This document shows, one piece after another, positions 1 through 4,814 of a DNA stretch of 6,596 nt (positions within the stretch are counted from its first letter, which is position 1; each line of letters starts with the position of its first letter). Location: assembly GCA_947629275.1 (NCBI GenBank), contig CANRDG010000100.1, forward strand, positions 1 to 6,596, in the 5' to 3' direction. This stretch comes from an uncultured Clostridia bacterium (lineage in GTDB: Bacteria; Bacillota; Clostridia; Oscillospirales; Ruminococcaceae). Under the pieces are notes generated by a model. The model was not told the DNA's origin. It saw only the letters and a list, made by a program, of their open reading frames with translations, and searched no databases. Position numbers and translations under genes: made by a program.

Positions 1-168
1 GCCATTTTTGTCGGTGTCATAGTTTTCGCTTATGTAGCCTCTGAATGCCTCGTCAGGGAAGTTTGTTTCATCTATAGCTATATCGTCGGCAGCATATGCA
101 TTGAACGACATACACGTCGCGGTAAAAATTGCCGCGCCTAGTAAAGAAAACACTTTTGCTAACTTCAC
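1..168 (-). CDS. Secreted surface protein, N-terminal fragment (probable LRR-type cell-surface protein)
   Basis: Partial: 56 codons are visible and the frame is open to the window edge, so the C-terminus lies outside. The start is GTG at 168-166, chosen because AAGGAGG ends 8 bases upstream on the minus strand. Residues 1-26 (MKLAKVFSLL, then a hydrophobic Ala/Phe/Thr stretch ending NAYA) form a typical Sec signal peptide, with cleavage likely after AYA and a mature start at ADD. The mature part reads IDETNFPDEAFRGYI and then DTDKNG. From family knowledge, 'I-x-x-x-NFPD-x-x-FR-x-Y' followed by a D-x-D-x-N-G calcium-loop-like motif is common at the start of clostridial and Ruminococcus leucine-rich-repeat (BspA/internalin-like) surface proteins. 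No repeat is visible yet, so that class is an inference. The secreted nature is well supported. It is transcribed divergently from rplU from its own consensus promoter. Confidence 0.75.
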   Translation of the reverse strand, partial: MKLAKVFSLLGAAIFTATCMSFNAYAADDIAIDETNFPDEAFRGYISENYDTDKNG

Positions 169-221
169 TTAAATTTCCTCCTTGTAATTACTTGCTTAAT
201 ATATGGTTATTTCTAGAGAAT

Positions 222-250
222 ATTATAACACATAGTATTTCGCCTGTCAA
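222..250 (-). promoter_or_regulatory. Sigma-A promoter of the divergent secreted-protein gene
   Basis: On the minus strand TTGACA (250-245) is followed by exactly 17 bases and then TATAAT (227-222), a perfect vegetative consensus. Transcription should begin near 215, giving a leader of about 47 nt before the GTG at 168. The -35 box is part of a tandem repeat (242-260), so the promoter may be repressible. Confidence 0.85.
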
Positions 251-260
251 TGCCTGTCGA
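242..260 (-). repeat. Tandem 9-bp direct repeat over the -35 box
   Basis: On the minus strand TCGACAGGC (260-252) and TTGACAGGC (250-242) match at 8 of 9 positions and are spaced 10 bp start to start, one helical turn. The second copy contains the -35 hexamer. The arrangement is what a regulator binding in tandem on one DNA face would use, but no family is recognised and chance cannot be excluded. Confidence 0.45.
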
Positions 261-359
261 TTTATATACATATTTAAATACCCGCACAAATAGTTTTTTA
301 TGTGCAAATCACAATTGTAAATTTTTTGTGAACAATTCACCTGTAGGCCCCCACATTGA
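251..359. other. Spacer between divergent promoters, no gene
   Basis: This is an AT-rich stretch without coding potential between the two back-to-back -35 boxes. It holds an inverted repeat GTGAA-caa-TTCAC (328-340), an ACAATTGT palindrome (311-318), and ACAATT repeated at 311-316 and 332-337, 21 bp apart or two helical turns. These could be operator sites, but none matches a motif I can name with confidence. The odd 3-base spacing argues against a canonical Rex site. Confidence 0.3.
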
Positions 360-388
360 TTGACATTAAATGCCGATTGTTGTATAAT
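360..388 (+). promoter_or_regulatory. Sigma-A promoter of the rplU-prp-rpmA operon
   Basis: TTGACA (360-365), a 17-base spacer and TATAAT (383-388) form a perfect consensus, as expected for a strongly expressed ribosomal protein operon. Transcription should start around 394-396, at the 5' edge of the leader hairpin. Confidence 0.93.
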
Positions 389-391
389 AGA

Positions 392-477
392 AAAGCCGCT
401 TGTGAGCGTGCTTTAAGACGGCTTTGTTTGCCGCGCCGCTGTGCAGCGAGTTCTTTAATAAAGGCAGGTGCATTTTG
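392..477 (+). promoter_or_regulatory. Structured rplU leader (probable L21 leader)
   Basis: The leader folds into an outer stem AAAGCCG (392-398) with CGGCTTT (419-425). Within it, a small GCT-TGTG-AGC hairpin (398-407) is an alternative or extension. A second hairpin CGCT-GTGC-AGCG (437-448) follows. A longer-range pairing UGCC (429-432) with GGCA (463-466) would close around that hairpin and reach into the Shine-Dalgarno region (463-470). Firmicutes carry a conserved L21 leader at exactly this place, thought to mediate autoregulation by L21. I assign that family from position and multi-hairpin form, not from a covariance-model match. Confidence 0.65.
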
Positions 478-789
478 ATGTACGCAGTTATCGAAACAGG
501 TGGAAAGCAGTATCAGGTAAAAGAGGGCGACGAGCTCTTTATCGAAAAGCTTTCTGCTCAGGCAGACGAAAAGGTCAGCTTTGATAAGGTAATGGCAGTA
601 GGAAATGAAGGTTCTATAACCGTTGGCGCTCCTTATGTTGAGGGTGCAAGCGTTGCCGCTACAGTTATCAAGAATGGCAAAGGCAAGAAGATTACCGTTT
701 TCACCTATAAGCCCAAGAAGGGCGAAAAGACCAAGCAGGGTCACAGACAGCCGTATACAAAAGTCAGAATAGACGCTATCAAGGCGTAA
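478..789 (+). CDS. rplU: 50S ribosomal protein L21
   Basis: The product is 103 aa, the usual bacterial L21 length. It begins MYAVIETGGKQYQV, the conserved L21 start, and ends with the basic signature at residues 71-98 (KITVFTYKPKKGEK, then the GHRQPYT motif), which contacts 23S rRNA. L21 binds domain I of 23S rRNA in the 50S subunit. The start is ATG at 478, 7 bases after the AGGTG-type site ending at 470. An in-frame TTG at 424 would add 18 residues encoded inside the leader RNA and is unlikely. It is the first gene of the operon and is followed 4 bases later by prp, so translational coupling is likely. Control is probably by its own leader. Confidence 0.98.
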   Translation: MYAVIETGGKQYQVKEGDELFIEKLSAQADEKVSFDKVMAVGNEGSITVGAPYVEGASVAATVIKNGKGKKITVFTYKPKKGEKTKQGHRQPYTKVRIDAIKA

Positions 790-793
790 CTTT

Positions 794-1114
794 ATGATAA
801 CGGCAAAGTTTTATAACGATGCGCAGAACAAAATGCTGGGGTTTCATATCTCGGGTCATGCAGGTTTTGCGGATCACGGGAGCGATATTGCGTGTGCAAG
901 CGTTTCCTCGGCGGTCATGATGACCGTAAATACCATGACTGAGGTGTTCAAGCTGAATGCCAAAGTCAAGGTGAATGAAAATGATATTCTCTTGAAGCTC
1001 GTGAGCGACAGTGAGGGGATGGGCGATAAGCTGATACTTGCCTTGCTCATGCATCTCGATATGCTGTCGGACGAGTTTGCAGGCTGTATCAAGGTCGAGA
1101 CCAAAGAGGTCTGA
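794..1114 (+). CDS. prp: Ribosomal-processing cysteine protease Prp (L27 N-terminal processing)
   Basis: The product is 106 aa, formerly called YsxB or DUF464. Prp cuts the N-terminal extension from ribosomal protein L27, a step required for 50S function in Firmicutes that carry the extension. The catalytic pair is visible: His22 in SGHAGFAD and Cys34 in DIACASVS. The His-Cys spacing and numbering agree with the characterised Staphylococcus aureus enzyme (H22, C34, from memory). The gene sits between rplU and rpmA, its classic location and directly beside its substrate. The start ATG lies 4 bases after the rplU stop, with no strong SD of its own, which suggests coupling to rplU translation and a low yield relative to the ribosomal proteins. 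Confidence 0.95.
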   Translation: MITAKFYNDAQNKMLGFHISGHAGFADHGSDIACASVSSAVMMTVNTMTEVFKLNAKVKVNENDILLKLVSDSEGMGDKLILALLMHLDMLSDEFAGCIKVETKEV

Positions 1115-1126
1115 CCATAGCTTTAG

Positions 1127-1146
1127 TAATTACGGAGGTGTAATTA
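1127..1146 (+). promoter_or_regulatory. Hairpin displaying the rpmA Shine-Dalgarno in its loop
   Basis: TAATTAC (1127-1133) and GTAATTA (1140-1146) are perfect inverted repeats. The 6-base loop between them is exactly GGAGGT, the rpmA ribosome binding site, and the start ATG follows 2 bases after the stem. The 7-bp stem is AT-rich and only weakly stable. It may expose the SD to 30S subunits or serve as a control element. The repeat is seen directly; function is inference. Confidence 0.5.
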
Positions 1147-1148
1147 AA

Positions 1149-1430
1149 ATGATAAGGATCTCAATGCAGTTCTTTGCCCATAAAAAGGGCTCGGGTTCTA
1201 CCAAGAACGGTCGTGACTCCCAGGCAAAGAGACTTGGCGTTAAAAGAGCGGACGGTCAGTACGTTCTTGCAGGAAATATTTTGGTGCGTCAGAGGGGAAC
1301 ACATATCCACCCCGGAACTAACGTCGGCAAGGGAAGCGACGATACTCTGTTCGCTACAGCAAACGGCGTTGTAAAGTTTGAAAGGTTCGGTAAGGATAGG
1401 AAGCAGGTTTCCGTATATCCTCAGGCATAA
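1149..1430 (+). CDS. rpmA: 50S ribosomal protein L27 with Prp-cleavable N-terminal extension
   Basis: The product is 93 aa. The core is typical L27: AHKKGSGSTKNGRDS, then LGVKRADGQ, GNILVRQRGTHIHPG, and NVGKGSDDTLFA. L27 lies near the peptidyl transferase centre, and its mature N-terminus reaches toward the P-site tRNA. The start is ATG at 1149, 9 bases after GGAGGT. A later in-frame ATG at 1164 would remove most of the extension and lacks an SD. Residues 1-9 (MIRISMQFF) are the extension, with cleavage expected between Phe9 and Ala10. It keeps the QFF|A core but has I-S-M where the family usually has L-N-L. Presence of Prp just upstream supports this reading. A terminator hairpin follows 14 bases after the stop. 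Confidence 0.97.
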   Translation: MIRISMQFFAHKKGSGSTKNGRDSQAKRLGVKRADGQYVLAGNILVRQRGTHIHPGTNVGKGSDDTLFATANGVVKFERFGKDRKQVSVYPQA

Positions 1431-1444
1431 GTATTTTGATGACC

Positions 1445-1480
1445 ATAAGACCTCGGGCTTTACGCTTGAGGTCTTATTTT
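1445..1480 (+). terminator. Intrinsic terminator or attenuator between rpmA and obgE
   Basis: ATAAGACCTC (1445-1454) pairs perfectly with GAGGTCTTAT (1468-1477). The stem extends inward by two G-U and two G-C pairs to a 5-base loop (1459-1463). A short U run ends at 1480. The U tract is brief and interrupted by C1481, so read-through into obgE, which starts only 20 bases later, is plausible. It would set ribosomal protein output above that of Obg. Confidence 0.75.
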
Positions 1481-1500
1481 CAAAATTTTGAGGTAAAACA

Positions 1501-2778
1501 ATGTTTGTAGATAAAGCAAAGATCCATATAAAAGCGGGCGACGGCGGCGACGGCTGTGTGTCGTTCCATAGGGAGAAATATATAGCGGCAGGCGGTCCTG
1601 ACGGCGGCGACGGCGGCAAGGGCGGAGATATTGTCTTTGTCGTTGACAGCTCTATGACCAACTTGATAGAGTTTCGCGCTAAAAGAAAGTTTGCAGCCGA
1701 AAAAGGCGCAGACGGGGCAGGGAATAATCGCTTTGGCAAAAATGCCGAGCCGCTCGTTATAAAAGTGCCAAGAGGTACAGTTATCAAAGAATGCGAAAGC
1801 GGCAGGATACTTGCCGATATGTCGGGCGATGAACCTGTGGTAGTCGCTCAGGGCGGCAAGGGCGGCAGAGGCAATGCGCATTTTGCCACTGCAACTCGGC
1901 AGATACCTAAGTTTGCAAAACCGGGCTTCCGAGGCGATGAGTACGATGTTATACTCGAGCTTAAACTTATCGCCGACGTTGGACTTGTAGGCTTTCCGAA
2001 TGTAGGCAAATCAACGCTTATTTCAGTAATTTCAGCCGCTAAACCTAAGATAGCCAACTACCATTTTACAACTCTCACACCCGTGCTCGGTGTAGTAAAG
2101 CTCGGCGACGATAAGTCATATGTAGTTGCGGATATTCCCGGACTTATCGAGGGCGCAAGCGACGGCGTGGGTCTGGGTCATGAATTTTTAAGGCACGTTG
2201 AAAGATGCAGACTTATTGTCCATATTGTAGATGTCTCCGGCGTTGAGGGCAGGGATCCCATCGAGGACTTTGAGATAATCAATAAAGAGCTTGCAAATTT
2301 CAGCGAAGAACTCGCAGCCGCAAAACAAATAGTCGCAGCAAATAAGTGCGATATGGCAACTAAAGAGCAGATAGACAGGTTCAGAAATTATATCGAGGAA
2401 AAAGGTCTTCAAATGTTTGAGATATCTGCCGCAACTACTATGGGTACAAGAGAACTTGCACAGGCTGTCGGCGAGGAGCTTGATAAACTTCCGCCCGTCA
2501 AGCATTTTGAAGCCCAGCCGCTAAGTGAAGACGAGCTGCGCGAAAAGCTCGTTACCAACCGCGACTTCAATGTCACTGTAGAAGACGGCATATATTTTGT
2601 AGAAGCGCCGTGGCTGTGGGATATCCTGCGTACCGTCAATGTTGACAGCTATGATTCTCTGCTGTATTTTCAAAAGGTGCTGAGAGATACCGGCGTTATT
2701 GATAAGCTGGAGCAAATGGGTATCCAAGAGGGCGATACCGTGTCCATTTTTGACTTTGAGTTTGAATATGTCAGATAA
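1501..2778 (+). CDS. obgE: GTPase Obg (50S assembly)
   Basis: The product is 425 aa, full length for the Firmicutes form with a C-terminal OCT domain. Residues 1-158 are the glycine-rich Obg fold (AGDGGDGCVSFHREK, GGPDGGDGGKGGD, GGKGGRGNAHF). The G domain carries G1 GFPNVGKS (164-171), switch I FTTLTP (189-194), G3 DIPGLIEGA (211-219), G4 NKCD (281-284) and G5 SA (309-310). The OCT domain occupies about 340-425. Obg binds the 50S precursor, monitors late subunit assembly and links to stringent response and sporulation in Bacillus. The ATG at 1501 follows GAGGT with normal spacing. It lies downstream of rplU-prp-rpmA as in many Firmicutes, but behind a hairpin terminator. No promoter fits in the 20-base gap, so expression depends on read-through or a promoter inside rpmA. 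Confidence 0.97.
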   Translation: MFVDKAKIHIKAGDGGDGCVSFHREKYIAAGGPDGGDGGKGGDIVFVVDSSMTNLIEFRAKRKFAAEKGADGAGNNRFGKNAEPLVIKVPRGTVIKECESGRILADMSGDEPVVVAQGGKGGRGNAHFATATRQIPKFAKPGFRGDEYDVILELKLIADVGLVGFPNVGKSTLISVISAAKPKIANYHFTTLTPVLGVVKLGDDKSYVVADIPGLIEGASDGVGLGHEFLRHVERCRLIVHIVDVSGVEGRDPIEDFEIINKELANFSEELAAAKQIVAANKCDMATKEQIDRFRNYIEEKGLQMFEISAATTMGTRELAQAVGEELDKLPPVKHFEAQPLSEDELREKLVTNRDFNVTVEDGIYFVEAPWLWDILRTVNVDSYDSLLYFQKVLRDTGVIDKLEQMGIQEGDTVSIFDFEFEYVR

Positions 2779-2796
2779 CATGAACGGAGGGGCGTC

Positions 2797-3228
2797 ATGA
2801 TACCTAAAATGCCGCATAAGTCGGCAAATCTGTATAGTCCGCTTACGCTTGCTTTTTTGGGCGACAGCGTTTATGAAACGTATTTGCGGACTAAAATAGT
2901 CATGCAGGCGAATATGCCCGTTAATAAACTGCATAGTAAGGCGGTAAAAATGGCGTGTTGTGAGTTTCAGGCAAAGGCGGTCAAAATGCTTGCCGAAAAC
3001 GGTATGCTCACATCTGACGAGCTTTATATTGCAAGACGCGGCAAAAACGCAAATGGCGTCTCACCGCCTAAACATTCTACCGCGCTTGAATACAGGCAGG
3101 CAACAGGGCTTGAATGTCTGTTCGGGTATCTGTATCTTACGGGAAATACCGACAGGCTCGATATAATTTTTGAGTATATATGGAATATAGAAAATCATTC
3201 GGACGGCGAAGAAGCCGACAACGTGTAA
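2797..3228 (+). CDS. mrnC: Mini-ribonuclease III (23S rRNA maturation)
   Basis: The product is 143 aa, the usual size for an RNase III catalytic domain without a dsRNA-binding domain. Signature blocks are LAFLGDSVYE (19-27 region, catalytic Asp23), LHSKAVKMA (45-53), the ARRGKNAN basic segment (79-86) and YRQATGLECLFGYLYL with acidic Glu106. The enzyme acts as a homodimer and trims both ends of 23S rRNA precursor on assembling 50S particles, helped by L3 in Bacillus. The SD ACGGAGG lies just before the ATG at 2797, 18 bases after the obgE stop. The last dozen residues form an acidic, low-complexity tail. In Bacillus mrnC lies beside cysS; here it sits between obgE and yebC, which fits its ribosome role. 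Confidence 0.94.
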   Translation: MIPKMPHKSANLYSPLTLAFLGDSVYETYLRTKIVMQANMPVNKLHSKAVKMACCEFQAKAVKMLAENGMLTSDELYIARRGKNANGVSPPKHSTALEYRQATGLECLFGYLYLTGNTDRLDIIFEYIWNIENHSDGEEADNV

Positions 3229-3244
3229 ATTGAGGAGGATATTT

Positions 3245-3973
3245 ATGTCAGGACATTCAAAATGGGCGACCATACGCAGAAAGAAAGAAGCTACCGATGG
3301 CGCAAGAGCCAAGGTCTTCACAAAAATAGGCAGAGAGATAGCTGTTGTTGTGCGCGAGGGCGGCCCTGACCCCAATAATAATGCCAAACTGCGCGAGCTT
3401 ATAGCAAAGGCAAAGGCAAATAATGTTCCCAACGACAATATAGACAGAATTATCAAAAAAGCCGCAGGCGACGGCGATAAGACCAACTACCAGAGCAACG
3501 TTTATGAGGGCTACGGTCCTAACGGAGTTGCCGTGATAGTCGAGTGCCTTACCGACAACAAGAATAGAACGGCAGGGGATATACGCCACTATTTTGATAA
3601 GTTCGGCGGAAACCTTGGTACTACAGGCTGCGTGTCGTTCATGTTCACCTCGCAGGGTACTATAGTTATGGAATACGAAAACCAGAGCGAAGAAAAGGTA
3701 ATGGAGGATATCTTCGAGGCAGGGGCAACAGATTTCAGCATTGAGGACGACGTTATAGAAGCTTCCTGCGAGCCTAACGATGTGCTTACAGTCGCCGAGG
3801 CTTTCAGAGGAATGGGCTATAAGGTCATCTCTGCCGAGACAGAAATGGTGCCTTCTACCTATACCAAGCTTACAGATGAAGAATCTATCAGAAAGATGAC
3901 TATGCTTCTTGAGCATCTCGAAGATAACGACGACGTCCAAAATGTTTACCACAACTGGGAAATGGACGACTAG
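3245..3973 (+). CDS. yebC: YebC/PmpR family protein (TACO1 homologue)
   Basis: The product is 242 aa, normal for the family. It opens with SGHSKWATIRRKK (family hallmark GHSKW), then DGARAKVFTKIGREI, NAKLRELIAKAKANNVPNDNI and the glycine-rich YEGYGPNGVAVIVE block (87-100). It ends in the domain III region with acidic clusters. The family was long annotated as transcriptional regulators (PmpR). Homologues including mitochondrial TACO1 act in translation, and recent work links YebC to ribosomes stalled on proline-rich stretches, so a translation role fits the neighbours. The start is ATG at 3245, 6 bases after GAGGAGG; the gap from mrnC is 16 bases. It is the last gene of the plus-strand block and is followed by a strong terminator. 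Family assignment is secure; molecular role is from homologues. Confidence 0.95.
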   Translation: MSGHSKWATIRRKKEATDGARAKVFTKIGREIAVVVREGGPDPNNNAKLRELIAKAKANNVPNDNIDRIIKKAAGDGDKTNYQSNVYEGYGPNGVAVIVECLTDNKNRTAGDIRHYFDKFGGNLGTTGCVSFMFTSQGTIVMEYENQSEEKVMEDIFEAGATDFSIEDDVIEASCEPNDVLTVAEAFRGMGYKVISAETEMVPSTYTKLTDEESIRKMTMLLEHLEDNDDVQNVYHNWEMDD

Positions 3974-3989
3974 AGGCAAGATGATATTA

Positions 3990-4019
3990 AAAAAGGACGT
4001 AGTTTTATACGTCCTTTTT
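3990..4019. terminator. Bidirectional intrinsic terminator
   Basis: A perfect 12-bp stem AAAAAGGACGTA (3990-4001) with TACGTCCTTTTT (4008-4019) surrounds a 6-base loop. On the plus strand a further T run follows (4021-4025), ending the yebC transcript 16 bases after its stop. On the minus strand six T (3994-3989) follow the stem core and end the transporter transcript. The minus-strand stop codon TAA (4007-4005) lies in the loop, so the hairpin arm also encodes the last residues of that protein. Confidence 0.88.
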
Positions 4020-4382
4020 GTTTTTGCCTTTTTTGAATAGCTCTACAGTGCCGCTTATAATAAGTATAACTCCGAACGCCTTTTGTATCGCTTCCGAACC
4101 TATCTTTCCTGCGGCAAACGAAAACAACGCTGCCGAAATTCCACCTGCTATCATCGCAGGCAGCAGTTCTTTCCACCTCACAAGGTGTGATTTTGTGTGT
4201 ATTATCAGCGAAAGAGCGGCTATAGGCAGAAAAAACAACAGGTTTATACCCTGCGCTTCAAGCTGCTGCATACCGCATATCATCGTAAGGTACACAAGCA
4301 GCACCATGCCGCCGCCAAGCCCCAGCGAAGCCGTAAGCCCCGAAACGAATGATGCTATGATTATTATCGCCCAGCCGTTCAT
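4005..4382 (-). CDS. Half-size TauE/SafE (TSUP) family permease subunit, second of pair
   Basis: The product is 125 aa, about half the usual 240-270 aa of a TauE/SafE (DUF81) transporter. Four hydrophobic segments are visible at about 4-34, 47-62, 74-92 and 102-116. The family glycine motif ASLGLGGGMVLL (18-29) lies in the first, and the end shows the recurrent FGVILIISG element. The positive-inside rule (HTKSHLVRWK at 62-71; KKGKNKK at the C-terminus) predicts both ends in the cytoplasm. Full-length relatives are two such four-segment repeats in one chain and export or import sulfur-containing or organic anions; substrate here is unknown. The ATG at 4382 overlaps the stop of the upstream half as ATGA, with GAGGA a few bases before it, so the two halves are translationally coupled and probably assemble as a heterodimer. 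Confidence 0.85.
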   Translation of the reverse strand: MNGWAIIIIASFVSGLTASLGLGGGMVLLVYLTMICGMQQLEAQGINLLFFLPIAALSLIIHTKSHLVRWKELLPAMIAGGISAALFSFAAGKIGSEAIQKAFGVILIISGTVELFKKGKNKKDV

Positions 4383-4744
4383 AAAAACGTCCTCACTCCC
4401 GAGTATATCATAACAATGCCGAATATTCTTTTCAAAAGCGATGGGTCAATGCGTTTCATTAAGAATGCACCTGCCAAAGCTCCCACAAGTCCGCCGGGCA
4501 TATACTTTATTGCCTCGGAAATATTCAGATTTCCTGCCAAGCCGTAATTTATGCAGCTTATTACCGAGAATACGGAAGTAAGCGCAATTGCCGAAGCGTG
4601 CGACTGCTTCACCTCAAACCCTGCGGCTTCAAGGCAGGGAACAGCAATAAGTCCGCCGCCCGAACCGAACAGACCGTTCATAGCGCCGCACAGTGCACCC
4701 AAAATAGGCATGGAGTATTTTTTCAGCATGGCAGAAAAGCGCAT
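4379..4744 (-). CDS. Half-size TauE/SafE (TSUP) family permease subunit, first of pair
   Basis: The product is 121 aa. The start is ATG at 4744, preceded by GAGGTGG and six T. An in-frame TTG at 4795 would add 17 residues but lacks an SD and is rejected. Four hydrophobic segments are visible at about 12-38, 51-70, 82-96 and 105-121. NGLFGSGGGLIAVP (23-36) is the TauE/SafE glycine motif, and LKRIFGIVMIYSGVR at the C-terminus matches the family repeat ending. It aligns in layout with its partner: glycine motif, a polar Gln-containing turn, a GG-containing third segment and an FG...SG fourth segment. So each gene is one complete repeat and not a broken piece. The basic 97-106 loop (KRIDPSLLKR) makes its orientation less clear than that of its partner. 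Expression appears limited by the hairpin that covers its SD. Confidence 0.85.
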   Translation of the reverse strand: MRFSAMLKKYSMPILGALCGAMNGLFGSGGGLIAVPCLEAAGFEVKQSHASAIALTSVFSVISCINYGLAGNLNISEAIKYMPGGLVGALAGAFLMKRIDPSLLKRIFGIVMIYSGVRTFL

Positions 4745-4783
4745 AAAAAACCACCTCATACCGTTATTATGGGTATAAGGTGA
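4745..4783 (-). terminator. Terminator-like hairpin that contains the transporter SD
   Basis: In minus-strand RNA the segment 4783-4772 pairs with 4762-4751 over 12 bp (two of them G-U), leaving a 9-base loop (4771-4763). Six U (4750-4745) follow immediately, then the ATG at 4744. This has the form of an intrinsic terminator 31 bases after the khpA stop, yet its 3' arm is the GAGGTGG Shine-Dalgarno of the transporter gene. Thus one structure could both end most khpA transcripts and hide the SD on those that continue. The stem is only moderately GC-rich. Structure is seen; the dual role is inferred. Confidence 0.6.
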
Positions 4784-4814
4784 GTTCTTAAACAAGATAT
4801 TTGACTTTTGGCTG

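Noticed and set aside
328..340. GTGAA-caa-TTCAC as a Rex or CRP/FNR operator
   Set aside because: The half-site spacing is odd and the right arm lacks the expected end, so no named regulator is supported. It is kept only as an unnamed inverted repeat.
1541..1625. GGCGACGGC-like repeated units suggesting a tandem repeat
   Set aside because: They encode the conserved glycine-rich Obg fold (DGGDG, DGGDGGKGG) and need no other explanation.
1161..1787. Long minus-strand open frame across rpmA and the start of obgE
   Set aside because: It is antisense to two certain genes, has no SD, and its Pro/Ser-rich translation mirrors the glycine-rich Obg domain.
3257..3979. 240-codon minus-strand open frame opposite yebC
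   Set aside because: It coincides almost exactly with yebC, has no recognisable motif, and crosses the region of the bidirectional terminator. It is a codon-bias shadow.
4379..4382. Possible frameshift splitting one TauE/SafE gene into two
   Set aside because: Each product has a full repeat with its own glycine motif and ending, the second has its own SD, and the junction is a normal ATGA overlap. Two real genes are more likely.
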